A stretch of DNA of 64,000 nt from OAS926 sp035503715. Its GTDB lineage: Bacteria > Pseudomonadota > Alphaproteobacteria > Rhizobiales > Rhizobiaceae. The notes beneath the pieces were generated by a model. It was not told where the DNA came from, searched no databases, and was given only the letters and a program-made list of their open reading frames with translations. Location of the stretch: NCBI GenBank assembly GCA_035503715.1, contig DATJTE010000171.1, forward strand, positions 8,748 through 72,747, given 5' to 3'. Made by a program: the position numbers and the translations under genes. Below, one piece after another: positions 17,940 to 28,238 of this stretch (position 1 is its first letter; each line of letters opens with the position of its first letter).

Positions 17940-18332
17940 ATGTCGCATGATCTGTTCGAGGCCGCGAAAGCGGCGATGGCGAAGGCTTATGCGCCATACT
18001 CCAAATTTCCCGTCGGCGCGGCGATCCGCACGGCCGACGGCAAGGTGTTCACCGGCGCCAACATCGAGGTCGCGTCCTATCCGGAAGGCTGGTGCGCCGA
18101 GACGACCGCGATCGGCCATTTCATCATGGGCGGCGGCGGCACGATCACGGAAGTCGCCGTTATCGCCGAGCGCATGAAAAGCGTGACGCCCTGCGGCGGC
18201 TGCCGCCAGCGGCTCGCGGAATTTGCATCGCGCGACGTGAAGATCCATCTCTGCGACAACGACGGCGTGACGAAGACCGTTACCATGGGCGAATTGCTGC
18301 CGTTCGGCTTCGAGGGAGACATCCTGAGATGA
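17940..18332 (+). CDS. cdd: cytidine deaminase
   Basis: Converts cytidine and deoxycytidine to uridine and deoxyuridine. 130 residues, the short tetrameric form. The catalytic zinc site is CAET (Cys and proton-shuttling Glu) plus PCGGCRQ. YAPYSKFPVGAAI and NIEVASYP are the substrate-binding signatures. Its product feeds DeoA. The TGA overlaps the ATG of the next gene (ATGA). Confidence 0.95.
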   Translation: MSHDLFEAAKAAMAKAYAPYSKFPVGAAIRTADGKVFTGANIEVASYPEGWCAETTAIGHFIMGGGGTITEVAVIAERMKSVTPCGGCRQRLAEFASRDVKIHLCDNDGVTKTVTMGELLPFGFEGDILR

Positions 18333-19129
18333 GTGAGACGATCGATGCGCTGAAGACGAAGCTCGGCGATCTGAGGCCCGACGTCGCGCTGGTGCTCGGC
18401 TCCGGTCTCGGCGGCCTGGTCAACGAGGTCGAGAAGCCGGTCCGTATTCTTTACGGCGATCTGCCGAACTTCCTGAAGAGCGGCGTCACCGGCCATGCCG
18501 GCGAGATCGTCGCCGGCCACTTTGGCGGCCGCGTGGTGATGATGCTCGCCGGCCGCGCGCATTATTATGAACACGGCAATGCCGCGGCGATGCGTCCGGC
18601 GATCGAGGCGCTAGCTGGCGTCGGCGTGGAAAAGCTGATCCTCACCAACGCCGCCGGCTCGCTCGAACCGGATATGGGACCGGGCTCGGTGATGATGATC
18701 ACCGACCACATCAATTTTTCGGGCTCCAATCCGCTGTTTGGCGAGCCGACCGACCGGCGCTTCGTCGGCCTGACCGAGGCCTATGACAAGGCACTCTCGG
18801 CGGCAATCGAGAAGGCGGCGAAAGCAACGGGGACGCCGCTGCACAAGGGCGTCTACATTTGGTTCTCCGGTCCCTCCTTCGAGACGCCGGCCGAGATCCG
18901 CATGACGCGCGTGATGGGCGCGAACGCCGTCGGCATGTCGACCGTGCCGGAGGTGATTCTCGCGCGGTTCTACGGCCTGCGCGTCGCGGCGTGTTCGGTG
19001 ATCACCAATCTCGCCGCCGGCATGACGGGCGGCGAGCTGTCGCATCAGGAGACCAAGGACATGGCGCCGCTCGGAGGCGCGCGCCTTGCGGCGATCCTGA
19101 AGCAAATGTTCACGGACGGGTTCGAGTAA
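18329..19129 (+). CDS. punA: purine-nucleoside phosphorylase (trimeric type)
   Basis: Phosphorolyses inosine and guanosine, or their deoxy forms, to base and (deoxy)ribose 1-phosphate. 266 residues from the ATG overlapping the cdd stop. Motifs of the trimeric PNP/MTAP family: GSGLGG near the start for phosphate, HYYEHG, TNAAGSL and FSGPSFETPAEIRM. The GMSTVPEVILA stretch and later Asn in VITNLAAGM favour 6-oxopurine specificity. The length excludes the hexameric DeoD family. Confidence 0.93.
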   Translation: MSETIDALKTKLGDLRPDVALVLGSGLGGLVNEVEKPVRILYGDLPNFLKSGVTGHAGEIVAGHFGGRVVMMLAGRAHYYEHGNAAAMRPAIEALAGVGVEKLILTNAAGSLEPDMGPGSVMMITDHINFSGSNPLFGEPTDRRFVGLTEAYDKALSAAIEKAAKATGTPLHKGVYIWFSGPSFETPAEIRMTRVMGANAVGMSTVPEVILARFYGLRVAACSVITNLAAGMTGGELSHQETKDMAPLGGARLAAILKQMFTDGFE

Positions 19130-19139
19130 ACGAGGCGAC

Positions 19140-20459
<1,320 letters not shown>

Positions 20460-20487
20460 AAAAGCGCATCTTTTTTGCCGTCGGCGC

Positions 20488-20521
20488 TTGACATCTCGAT
20501 TTAAATCATACATTCTAGAAT
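20488..20521 (+). promoter_or_regulatory. candidate promoter and palindromes before the second tetR
   Basis: TTGACA at 20488-20493 is a consensus -35 box. Two 10-bp perfect palindromes follow, GATTTAAATC (20498-20507) and ATTCTAGAAT (20512-20521), 14 bp apart centre to centre. The region is AT-rich against its surroundings. Probably the autoregulated promoter of the TetR/RidA operon; the -10 position is ambiguous. Confidence 0.5.
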
Positions 20522-20545
20522 AGACGATTTAGAAAGTGACGCGAG

Positions 20546-21115
20546 ATGACGCGAAACCGTTCATTTGATGAGGTCGAGGTGCTGAACGGCGCGATGATGG
20601 CGTTCCGGGAACACGGCTTTGCCGGGGCCTCCATCAAGGACCTCGAACGTGCCACCGGTCTGACGTCTGGCAGCCTCTACAACGCCTTCGGCGACAAAGA
20701 AGGCCTCTACCGTGCGACGGCGCAGCACTATCTGGACTCTTTCGTTCGTGTTCGGGTCGAGACTTTCGCGGGCAAGAACGCGACCCTCGATGATCTCGAA
20801 GGGCTGTTCCTGTCGCTGCTCGAAGCGCCGCTGACAGACGGCTACGGCTGCATGGCGACCAACGCGATCGTCGAGTTCGGCGGCGGCGAGTCGATCGCGA
20901 CCTCCTTCGTACGCAAGGCGATCGGGCTGGTGAGCGCTGGGGTTCGCCGCGTGCTGGAACGTGAACTCGGCCCGGACAAGGCCGACACGGCGACCGAACA
21001 TCTGGTCGTCCTCTATCACGGAATGCTGGTGTTTTCGCGAGCTGGATGGGCCGACGAACGGCTCGCCACGATGGTTCGCGATCAATTCAATCGGCTGCGG
21101 GCTGAGCGTACTTAA
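20546..21115 (+). CDS. TetR/AcrR-family regulator
   Basis: 189 residues. The helix-turn-helix is EVLNGAMMAFREHGFAGASIKDLERATGLTSGSLYNAFGDKEGLYRAT. The C-terminal domain resembles the TetR_C_16-like group with a GCMATNAIVEFG segment lining the pocket. Fifteen bases before a RidA-family gene in the same direction, so the two form an operon, presumably autoregulated. Confidence 0.92.
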   Translation: MTRNRSFDEVEVLNGAMMAFREHGFAGASIKDLERATGLTSGSLYNAFGDKEGLYRATAQHYLDSFVRVRVETFAGKNATLDDLEGLFLSLLEAPLTDGYGCMATNAIVEFGGGESIATSFVRKAIGLVSAGVRRVLERELGPDKADTATEHLVVLYHGMLVFSRAGWADERLATMVRDQFNRLRAERT

Positions 21116-21130
21116 ACATAGGAGAAAGTC

Positions 21131-21511
21131 ATGTTGCGGAAATTCAATCCAAAAGGTTCGGTCGTTTCCCCCGCCTATAGCCACGGCGTCGAGGCGTCGG
21201 GCTTTCAGAAGACGCTCTACATTTCCGGCCAGGTCGGTCAGAAATCCGACGGCAGCGTGCCGCCGACCATCCAGGAGCAGACCAAGATCGCGGTCGCCAA
21301 TATGAACGCGGTGCTGGCCGATGCCGGCATGACCAATGAGGATCTCGTGAAGGTGACGATTTACCTGACCGACGAGTCCAGTCTGCCGGGCTTCATGGAA
21401 GCCGGCGCCGGCACGCTGCCGTCGACGCCGCCTGCGACGACTCTGCTCATCGTCAAGGCGCTGGCCTCGCCGGCCTTGCTGATCGAGATCGAAGGCATCG
21501 CGGTAAGATAA
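21131..21511 (+). CDS. RidA-family protein (cytosolic)
   Basis: 126 residues, one Rid domain: LYISGQVGQKSDGSVPPTIQEQTKIAVANMNAVLADAGMTNEDLVKVTIYLTD, ending LIEIEGIAVR. The conserved arginine of enamine/imine-deaminating RidA is absent (the turn reads PPATTLLIV), placing it among the Rid subgroups of unknown activity. TAGGAGAAAGTC is a clear ribosome-binding site. Operonic with the preceding tetR. Confidence 0.9.
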   Translation: MLRKFNPKGSVVSPAYSHGVEASGFQKTLYISGQVGQKSDGSVPPTIQEQTKIAVANMNAVLADAGMTNEDLVKVTIYLTDESSLPGFMEAGAGTLPSTPPATTLLIVKALASPALLIEIEGIAVR

Positions 21512-21520
21512 GTTGCGGCA

Positions 21521-21560
21521 TTATCTTGTCCAAAAAGTCTGCAACTTTTTGGGATCATGC
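21521..21560. repeat. palindromic intergenic element, possible dispersed repeat and terminator
   Basis: CCAAAAAGT (21530-21538), loop CTGCA, ACTTTTTGG (21544-21552), flanked by TTATCTTGT and GATCATGC. The core and flanks resemble a small palindromic element I recall as abundant between genes in rhizobial genomes. It sits exactly between convergent genes, where the T-run could terminate both. Only one copy is seen here. Confidence 0.5.
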
Positions 21561-21565
21561 CGTGG

Positions 21566-22135
21566 CTACTGCACCAGCAGCAGCGAACCGTTCTCGACGG
21601 AATATTTATCGAGGCGCTGAAGGAAGCTCATCCCGATCAATGGGTCGCTCAGCGCCTCGTCGTACAGAACCAAGGCAGGCACGTCTCTGACGAGGATGCG
21701 GCCGATCTGCAGTTCGTCGATGTTCGTGCTCGCTCCGCTCGTCGAGCCGTTGGCGGTGTCGACCTTGTACTTGAAATCATCGCTGGTCAGTTTGATGCCG
21801 ATCTTCCGTGCAGTGGAAAGATTGATGGCGACGAACGTCGCACCGGTGTCGATCATCGCATCGACGCGACGGCCGTTAAACTTGAACTCGGCGGTGAAGT
21901 GGCCGCGATCGTTCGTTTCGATCCGCACCTTCTTGCCGAGAAGCTGTTCAGGCTCTGCCTTCGCAAGCCGGCGCGGCGCTGGCAGTACGGCGACCGGCTG
22001 CGGGTCAGGCGCCGGCCCGCTCAGCCAGGAATCGGCATATCGCAGGAACTGCTCGGGATTTGCCTCGTAAACGATCGGGATCGCGGCCGCGAGGCCGGTG
22101 AAGATACCGATGGAAAGAAGCTTCTTGACCAGCAT
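21566..22135 (-). CDS. retropepsin-like aspartic protease, TIGR02281 type
   Basis: 189 residues with an N-terminal membrane anchor (about 5-23). A linker with QPVAVLPAPRR follows. The protease domain (about 70-189) is a single pepsin half with the catalytic DTGAT at about residue 117 and a later IGMSFLQRLDKYSVENGSLLL segment, as in clan AA TIGR02281 proteins. These act as homodimers in the periplasm; their substrates are unknown. Convergent with the RidA gene. Confidence 0.88.
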   Translation of the reverse strand: MLVKKLLSIGIFTGLAAAIPIVYEANPEQFLRYADSWLSGPAPDPQPVAVLPAPRRLAKAEPEQLLGKKVRIETNDRGHFTAEFKFNGRRVDAMIDTGATFVAINLSTARKIGIKLTSDDFKYKVDTANGSTSGASTNIDELQIGRILVRDVPALVLYDEALSDPLIGMSFLQRLDKYSVENGSLLLVQ

Positions 22136-22248
22136 CAGGTCCCGCCTGGAATTCCGGCCGGGACCTTAGTGCGCCGTGCTCAGAAGTTGCTTAATGCCGG
22201 TAGCCCGGCGAGGGCAAACCGCGCGCCGGGGTTAACGGGTGGTAAAAC

Positions 22249-22878
22249 TCACTTCGTCCCGTACATCCGGTCGCCGGCGTCGCCGAGGCCCGGCATGATG
22301 TAGCCTTTCTCGTTAAGCTGCCGGTCGATGGAGGCGGTGAAGATCGGCACGTCCGGATGCGCCTTGGTGAAGCGCTCGATGCCCTCAGGGGCGGCGAGCA
22401 GACAGAGATAGCGCATATTGGTCGCGCCGCGGCCTTTCAGCTTGTCGATCGCGGCGATCGCCGAATTGGCCGTGGCGAGCATCGGATCGACGACGATCAC
22501 CAGCCGGTCCGCGAGATCGCTCGGCGCCTTGAAGAAATACTCGACGGCTTCAAGCGTATCGTGGTCGCGGTAGAGCCCGATATGGGCGACGCGCGCGGCG
22601 GGAACCAAATCGAGCAAGCCTTCGAGCAGCCCGTTGCCAGCGCGCAGGACCGACGCGAAGACCAGCTTCTTGCCTTCGAGAATAGGTGCATCCATTTCCT
22701 CGATAGGCGTCTCGATCTTGACCTTGGTCAGCTCCAAGTTGCGGGTCACCTCATAGCCGAGCAGCAGCGAGATTTCGCGCAACAGCCGGCGGAAGCTTGC
22801 CGTCGAGGTTTCCTTGTTGCGCATGATGGTCAGCTTATGCTGCACAAGCGGATGGTCGACGACGGTGACGCCTTTCAT
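22249..22878 (-). CDS. upp: uracil phosphoribosyltransferase
   Basis: Makes UMP from uracil and PRPP. 209 residues from the ATG at 22878 (another ATG two codons earlier, 22884, is possible). MKGVTVVDHPLVQHKLTIMR is the usual N-terminus. The PRPP loop is VIVVDPMLATANSAIAAI. GYIMPGLGDAGDRMYGTK is the typical C-terminus with the uracil-binding GDAGDR. It is downstream of add on the same strand and takes uracil released by pyrimidine nucleoside breakdown. Confidence 0.96.
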   Translation of the reverse strand: MKGVTVVDHPLVQHKLTIMRNKETSTASFRRLLREISLLLGYEVTRNLELTKVKIETPIEEMDAPILEGKKLVFASVLRAGNGLLEGLLDLVPAARVAHIGLYRDHDTLEAVEYFFKAPSDLADRLVIVVDPMLATANSAIAAIDKLKGRGATNMRYLCLLAAPEGIERFTKAHPDVPIFTASIDRQLNEKGYIMPGLGDAGDRMYGTK

Positions 22879-22987
22879 GGGCACGCTCCTGCGATCCGGG
22901 AATTTTGCCGACTTTAGCGGGCGCTTGCGGACAGCGAAACCTTTCGCGGCCCGGCAATCACAGATTTGTCCGGCGAGTTTGTCCAGG

Positions 22988-23971
22988 CTAGCGCGCCGAG
23001 ACGGCTGCCGTGTTCACCCTGGCGAGCAGCGCGGCCCTGGTCTTGCGATCGACAAAAGCAGCGTCGATGGCTGTCCTGGTCGTCGCCAGCAGCGCCTTGT
23101 CGTCCATGCCGAAATGCTTCTTCGCCACATCGTATTCGCGCTTCAGCGTGGTCCAGAAATAGGGCGGGTCGTCGGAGCTCAGCGTCACCTTGCAGCCGGC
23201 GGCGCGCAGCCTGGGGAACGGATGGCTGTCGAAGCCGTCGAACACCTTGAGTTCGATATTGGAGACCGGACAGACCTCCAGCACCACGCCCGCATCGGCG
23301 ATGCGCTTGACCAGATCCGGATTTTCAATCGCGCGCACACCGTGGCCGATGCGCGATGGCCTTATATGATCGAGCACGTCGCGCACGCTTTCCCAGCCGG
23401 CGAGCTCGCCGGCATGGATGGTGATGCCAAGGCCGGCCTCGCGCGCGATCTCGAACGCGCGCACATAATCCTCGACCTGGCCAAAACGCTCCTCGCCGGC
23501 CATGCCATAACCCGTCACCAGCGGGTGGCCGCATTTCGCCGCGAAGCGGGCGGCGGCCTCGACCGACTCGACGCCGAAATGGCGCACACCCGTCACGATC
23601 ATGCGGCCTTCGATGCCGGTCTTGGCTTTCGCCCGCGCCATGCCTTCGCCCAGCGCGTCCGTATAGGCTTTTGGCGACAGGCCGGACTTCACCGCGTGAT
23701 CGGGTGAGGTGAACACCTCCGAATAGATCGCGCCGTCACGGGCGAGGCTGGAAAGGTAATCCTCGGCGAGCCGAGCATAATCGTCCTCGGTGCGGAACAA
23801 ATTCGCCGAAAAATCATAGGCGGCGAGGAAAGAGGTGAAATCGTGCCAGACGAACGAGCCGTCCCGGATGAAGGGGGTGGTGTCCGCGCCGTATTTCCGA
23901 GCCTGGCGGATGACCAGTTCCGGCGATGCGGCGCCTTCGATGTGACAATGCAATTCGGCTTTAGGCAGCAT
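22988..23971 (-). CDS. add: adenosine deaminase
   Basis: 327 residues, (beta/alpha)8 metal-dependent hydrolase. The first metal motif is HCHIEGAASPELV. The catalytic HAGE is at about residue 191, the GHGVRA motif follows, and SSDDPPYF holds the last Asp pair. Converts adenosine or deoxyadenosine to (deoxy)inosine, which punA can split. First gene of an add-upp pair. Confidence 0.95.
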   Translation of the reverse strand: MLPKAELHCHIEGAASPELVIRQARKYGADTTPFIRDGSFVWHDFTSFLAAYDFSANLFRTEDDYARLAEDYLSSLARDGAIYSEVFTSPDHAVKSGLSPKAYTDALGEGMARAKAKTGIEGRMIVTGVRHFGVESVEAAARFAAKCGHPLVTGYGMAGEERFGQVEDYVRAFEIAREAGLGITIHAGELAGWESVRDVLDHIRPSRIGHGVRAIENPDLVKRIADAGVVLEVCPVSNIELKVFDGFDSHPFPRLRAAGCKVTLSSDDPPYFWTTLKREYDVAKKHFGMDDKALLATTRTAIDAAFVDRKTRAALLARVNTAAVSAR

Positions 23972-24080
23972 GCGGAACCCAATTTACTACGATTCGGGCG
24001 CGTCCGTTCATCGCGGGTGAAAGAATAGCGCCCTGAAACCCGATCGGCTATGGTCGCGGCGATTTTGAGCGGACACATAA

Positions 24081-24857
24081 ATGTCAGATCAGCGCACAAA
24101 GGCGGCCGGCGGAATGGAGACCTCCTACGGTTTCCGCAGCGTCGGCGAGGGCGAGAAACAGGGCCTCGTCAACGAGGTGTTTCACCGCGTCGCCAGCCGC
24201 TATGACCTGATGAACGACGTCATGTCGGGCGGGCTGCACCGGCTGTGGAAGGACGCCATGGTCGCCTGGCTCAACCCGCCGAGGCGGTCGGGCTGGTCCG
24301 TGCTCGACGTCGCTGGCGGCACCGGCGACATCGCCTTCCGCATCGTCGATGCGTCCGGCGGCCACGCCAAGGCAGTGGTTCTCGACATCAACGGTTCGAT
24401 GCTCGAGGTTGGCCGCGAGCGCGCCGAGAAGCGGAAGCTCGCCAACAGCGTCGACTTCGTCGAAGCCAACGCGGAAGAACTGCCGTTCGCGGATGAGACG
24501 TTCGACGCCTACACAATCGCGTTCGGCATCCGCAATGTTCCGCACATCGAGACGGCACTTGACGAAGCTTACCGCGTGTTGAAACCCGGTGGGCGCTTTC
24601 TCTGCCTGGAGTTCTCCGAGGTCGATTTGCCGCTGCTCGACAGGCTCTACGAAGCCTGGTCGTTCAAGGCGATCCCGCAGATCGGAAGAATCGTGACCGG
24701 CGACGGCGAACCCTATTCTTATCTCGTCGAGTCGATCCGCAAGTTTCCGAACCAGCAGAATTTCGCCGCGATGATTTCGCGCGCCGGCTTCGACCGCGTG
24801 ACTTTCCGTAACTATTCGGGCGGCATCGCCGCGCTGCATTCGGGCTGGAAGCTTTGA
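24081..24857 (+). CDS. ubiE: ubiquinone/menaquinone biosynthesis C-methyltransferase UbiE
   Basis: 258 residues. S-adenosylmethionine methyltransferase acting on the quinone ring. The N-terminal MNDVMSGGLHRLWKD and SAM motif VLDVAGGTGDIAFR are diagnostic, as are GIRNVPHIETALDEAYRVLKPGGRFLCLEFS and the C-terminal FRNYSGGIAALHSGWKL. Thirteen bases precede ubiB. Confidence 0.97.
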   Translation: MSDQRTKAAGGMETSYGFRSVGEGEKQGLVNEVFHRVASRYDLMNDVMSGGLHRLWKDAMVAWLNPPRRSGWSVLDVAGGTGDIAFRIVDASGGHAKAVVLDINGSMLEVGRERAEKRKLANSVDFVEANAEELPFADETFDAYTIAFGIRNVPHIETALDEAYRVLKPGGRFLCLEFSEVDLPLLDRLYEAWSFKAIPQIGRIVTGDGEPYSYLVESIRKFPNQQNFAAMISRAGFDRVTFRNYSGGIAALHSGWKL

Positions 24858-24870
24858 CGGACAGCCAAGC

Positions 24871-26445
24871 ATGAGCACGGTTGGCGCCTGGTATCGGCTC
24901 GGACGAGCTGGCTGGATCATGCTGCGCGAAGGCGTAATCGCCGCCGTGCCGGGCGATCAACTCACTGGCCTGCCGAAATTCGGCTGGCGCGTGGCGCGGC
25001 TGTTCGCCCGCCGCAGCTCGCGCGGGCGCAAGCGGTCGGAGCGCCTGGCCGATGCCGTGGCACGACTCGGTCCGTCCTATGTGAAGCTCGGACAGTTCCT
25101 GGCGACGCGGCCGGATGTGGTGGGCAGCGAAATCGCGCTCGATCTCGCCAAACTGCAGGACCGCATGGAGACTTTTCCCAAAGCGGCGGCCGTCGCTTCC
25201 ATCGAGGCGTCGCTCGGCCGGACGATCGATGACCTGTATGTGAGGTTCGGCGATGCGGTTGCCGCGGCGTCGATTGCGCAGGTGCACAGCGCCGACGTCG
25301 CCGACGCGACCGGCACGCGGCAGGTCGCGGTGAAGGTCATCCGGCCGGGCGTACGACGGCTGTTCTTCCTCGACCTCGAAAGCTATTTCCTCGCCGCGCG
25401 CCTGCAGGAGAAATATATCCCTGCCACGCGTCGCCTCCGTCCGGTCGAGGTGACGCAGACACTCGCCCAGACCACCAAGATCGAGATGGATCTGCGCCTC
25501 GAGGCCGCAGCACTCTCCGAGCTTGGCGAGAACACGAAGGACGATCCCGGCTTCCGCGTTCCGGCCGTCGATTGGGAACGTACCGGCCGCGATGTTCTGA
25601 CGCTCGAATGGGTCGACGGCGTCAAGATGTCGAACATCGAAGGCTTGCGCGCCGCCGGCCACGACCTGGTGCAGCTTGCCGCGAACCTTGTGCAATCGTT
25701 CCTGCGCCACACGCTGCGCGACGGCTTTTTCCATGCCGACATGCATCCCGGAAACCTGTTCGTCGAGGCGAACGGCACGATCGTGGCGGTCGATCTCGGC
25801 ATCACCGGCCGGCTGGGAAAGAAGGAGCGGCGCTTCCTTGCCGAAATCCTCTACGGCTTCATCACGCGCGACTACATGCGCGTCGCCGAGGTGCATTTCG
25901 AGGCAGGTTATGTGCCGCGCACGCACGATGTCGCGGCCTTCGCCCAGGCGATCCGCGCCATCGGCGAACCGATCCACGGCCAGCCGGCGGAAACAATCTC
26001 CATGGCGCGGCTGCTGACGCTGCTCTTCGAGATCACCGAACTATTCGATATGCAGACGCGCCCTGAGCTCGTCATGCTGCAGAAGACCATGGTCGTGGTC
26101 GAGGGCGTTGCGCGCACGCTCGATCCGCACTTCAACATGTGGAAGACGTCCGAGCCGGTCGTTGGTCACTGGATCCGGCAGAACCTCGGGCCGCGCGGCA
26201 TGCTGGAGGACGCACGCGAAGGCGTCGGCGCGCTGCTGTCGCTCGGCCGCCAGGCGCCGGACTTGGCTGCGCGCACGGAGCGTCTGTCGCGGGAGATCGA
26301 CGCCATGGCCGAGCATGGCCTGCGCTTCGACGCCGAAACCGCGCACGCCATCGGCAAGGCGGAAGCGCGTTATTCGCGCTGGGGCAGGGTGGCGCTCTGG
26401 GTCATCGCGGCGGCCGCAGTGTGGATCGCTTGGCAGGTAAGCTGA
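24871..26445 (+). CDS. ubiB: ubiquinone biosynthesis protein UbiB (ABC1/ADCK family)
   Basis: 524 residues. Atypical kinase-like ATPase needed for ubiquinone synthesis. The family-specific KxGQ motif is YVKLGQFLATRPD, and the Ala-rich nucleotide loop is AAASIAQVH. VKVIRPG holds the ATP-binding lysine, and FFHADMHPGNLFV plus AVDLGITGRL correspond to the catalytic and metal-binding loops. A C-terminal transmembrane segment (about 504-521) anchors it. Confidence 0.96.
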   Translation: MSTVGAWYRLGRAGWIMLREGVIAAVPGDQLTGLPKFGWRVARLFARRSSRGRKRSERLADAVARLGPSYVKLGQFLATRPDVVGSEIALDLAKLQDRMETFPKAAAVASIEASLGRTIDDLYVRFGDAVAAASIAQVHSADVADATGTRQVAVKVIRPGVRRLFFLDLESYFLAARLQEKYIPATRRLRPVEVTQTLAQTTKIEMDLRLEAAALSELGENTKDDPGFRVPAVDWERTGRDVLTLEWVDGVKMSNIEGLRAAGHDLVQLAANLVQSFLRHTLRDGFFHADMHPGNLFVEANGTIVAVDLGITGRLGKKERRFLAEILYGFITRDYMRVAEVHFEAGYVPRTHDVAAFAQAIRAIGEPIHGQPAETISMARLLTLLFEITELFDMQTRPELVMLQKTMVVVEGVARTLDPHFNMWKTSEPVVGHWIRQNLGPRGMLEDAREGVGALLSLGRQAPDLAARTERLSREIDAMAEHGLRFDAETAHAIGKAEARYSRWGRVALWVIAAAAVWIAWQVS

Positions 26446-26493
26446 TGCTGGTCTATGAGGAAGTAACTGTCGCGCGCAGGGACGATCGCTAAT

Positions 26494-27705
26494 ATGACGC
26501 TCTCGGGCAAACGCATCCTGCTGATCATAGCCGGCGGCATCGCGGCATACAAATCGCTCGACCTGATCCGGCGGCTGCGCGAGCGCGGCGCGTCGGTGCG
26601 ATGCGTGATGACGAAGGCAGCGCAGGAGTTTGTCACGCCACTCGCTGTTGGCGCCCTGTCCGCCGACAAAGTCTTCGCCGATCTGTTCGACCGCGAGGAC
26701 GAGCAGGACGTCGGTCACATCCGCCTGTCACGCGAGGCCGACCTGATCGTGGTCGCGCCTGCGACCGCCGATCTGATGGCAAAGCTCGCTAATGGTCTTG
26801 CCGCCGACCTCGCCTCCGCCGTGCTGCTCGCCACCGACAAGCCGGTGCTGATGGCGCCGGCGATGAACCCGCGCATGTGGTCGCATCCGGCGACGCGTCG
26901 CAACCGTGCAACGCTGGACAAGGACGGCGTGCGCTTCGTCGGACCAGCGAAAGGCGAGATGGCGGAAAGCGGCGAGGCGGGCGATGGCCGCATGTCCGAA
27001 CCGCTTGAGATCGCCGCAGCGGTGGAAGCGTTCTTCGACACGCGTCCGAAACCGCTCGCTGGCCGGAAGATCATCATCACGTCCGGCCCGACACATGAAC
27101 CGATCGACCCGGTGCGCTACATCGCCAACCGTTCTTCCGGCAAGCAAGGTCACGCGATCGCGGCGGCGCTGGTAAAGCTAGGCGCAGACGTGCATCTGGT
27201 GTCTGGGCCGGTGTCGATTCCCGACCCCGCTGGCGTGATGGCCATTCATGTCGAGTCCGCGCGCGAGATGCAGGCTGCCGTAGAAAAGCTGCTTCCGGCC
27301 GACGCCGGCGTCTTCGTCGCCGCCGTCGCCGACTGGCGCACCGCGAATTCGGCGAGCGAAAAAATCAAGAAGAAAGCGGGCGAGGGTCCGCCAGCGCTGG
27401 AGATGGTCGAGAATCCCGATATTCTGGCCGGAATCGGCCATCACAAGAAGCGGCCTTATCTCGTCGTTGGCTTTGCTGCCGAGACGCAGGATCTGCTGAA
27501 AAACGCTCAGGCCAAACTGAAGAAAAAGGGCGCGGACTTCATCGTTGCCAACGATGTTTCGGGTGACGTCATGGGCGGCGACCGCAACCGCGTCTGCATC
27601 GTCTCGAAGGCAGGCGCCGACCGATGGCCCGACCTCAGCAAGGAAGAGACCGCCGCGCGGCTTGCCGCGCTGATCGCTGAGAAGCTCAGGACCATCACCG
27701 TCTGA
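26494..27705 (+). CDS. coaBC: bifunctional phosphopantothenoylcysteine decarboxylase / phosphopantothenate-cysteine ligase
   Basis: 403 residues, two steps of coenzyme A synthesis. The N-terminal CoaC flavoprotein (GGIAAYKSLDLIRRLRERGASV; PAMNPRMWSHPATRRN) decarboxylates. The C-terminal CoaB domain starts near residue 190 (SGPTHEPIDPVRYIANRSSGKQGHAIA) and contains the KIKKKAGEGPPALEMVENPDIL loop. It follows ubiE-ubiB. The dut gene that commonly sits next to coaBC is 16 kb away. Confidence 0.96.
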   Translation: MTLSGKRILLIIAGGIAAYKSLDLIRRLRERGASVRCVMTKAAQEFVTPLAVGALSADKVFADLFDREDEQDVGHIRLSREADLIVVAPATADLMAKLANGLAADLASAVLLATDKPVLMAPAMNPRMWSHPATRRNRATLDKDGVRFVGPAKGEMAESGEAGDGRMSEPLEIAAAVEAFFDTRPKPLAGRKIIITSGPTHEPIDPVRYIANRSSGKQGHAIAAALVKLGADVHLVSGPVSIPDPAGVMAIHVESAREMQAAVEKLLPADAGVFVAAVADWRTANSASEKIKKKAGEGPPALEMVENPDILAGIGHHKKRPYLVVGFAAETQDLLKNAQAKLKKKGADFIVANDVSGDVMGGDRNRVCIVSKAGADRWPDLSKEETAARLAALIAEKLRTITV

Positions 27706-27707
27706 TC

Positions 27708-28238
27708 ATGCCAGCCGAGACATTACCCACGCTCGAAACCGAGCGGCTCCTGCTTCGTCCCTATCGCGTTGAAGAATTCGACAGCTACGCAGCTCTGTGG
27801 GCGGATCCGGTGGTGACATCTTTCATCGGCGGCCAGCCCTTCACGCGCGAGCAATCCTGGTCGCGGTTCCTGCGGCATCCGGGCATGTGGACGTTTCTCG
27901 GCTTCGGATCGTTTGGCGTCTACGACAGACGAACCGGGCGGCATCTGGGCGAGGCCGGCTTCCATGACATGAAGCGCGACCTGGCACCGAGCATCACCGG
28001 GACCATGGAGACAGGCTGGGCCTTCTTTCCCGCAGCGCACGGCACGGGGATAGCGACCGAAGCGGTGCGGGCGGTTCTCGGCTGGGCCGATGCGAACCGG
28101 CCGGAGATGCGCGTCACCTGCTTCGTCGACCCCGGCAATCCCGCATCTTTGCGTGTCGCCGAGAAGGTTGGCTTTCGCGAGTTCGCCCGCGGCGACTATC
28201 TCGGCAAGCCGGTGATCCTGTTCGAGCGGAAAGCCTAG
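27708..28238 (+). CDS. RimJ/RimL-like GNAT N-acetyltransferase
   Basis: 176 residues, Acetyltransf_3 type. The typical N-terminus is LETERLLLRPYRVEEFDSYAALWADP. Motif A is the GTGIATEAVRAVLGWA region, followed by CFVDPGNPASLRVAEKVGFRE. It starts 2 bases after the coaBC stop. Its last 4 bases overlap the convergent SRPBCC gene. Acceptor unknown. Confidence 0.88.
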   Translation: MPAETLPTLETERLLLRPYRVEEFDSYAALWADPVVTSFIGGQPFTREQSWSRFLRHPGMWTFLGFGSFGVYDRRTGRHLGEAGFHDMKRDLAPSITGTMETGWAFFPAAHGTGIATEAVRAVLGWADANRPEMRVTCFVDPGNPASLRVAEKVGFREFARGDYLGKPVILFERKA

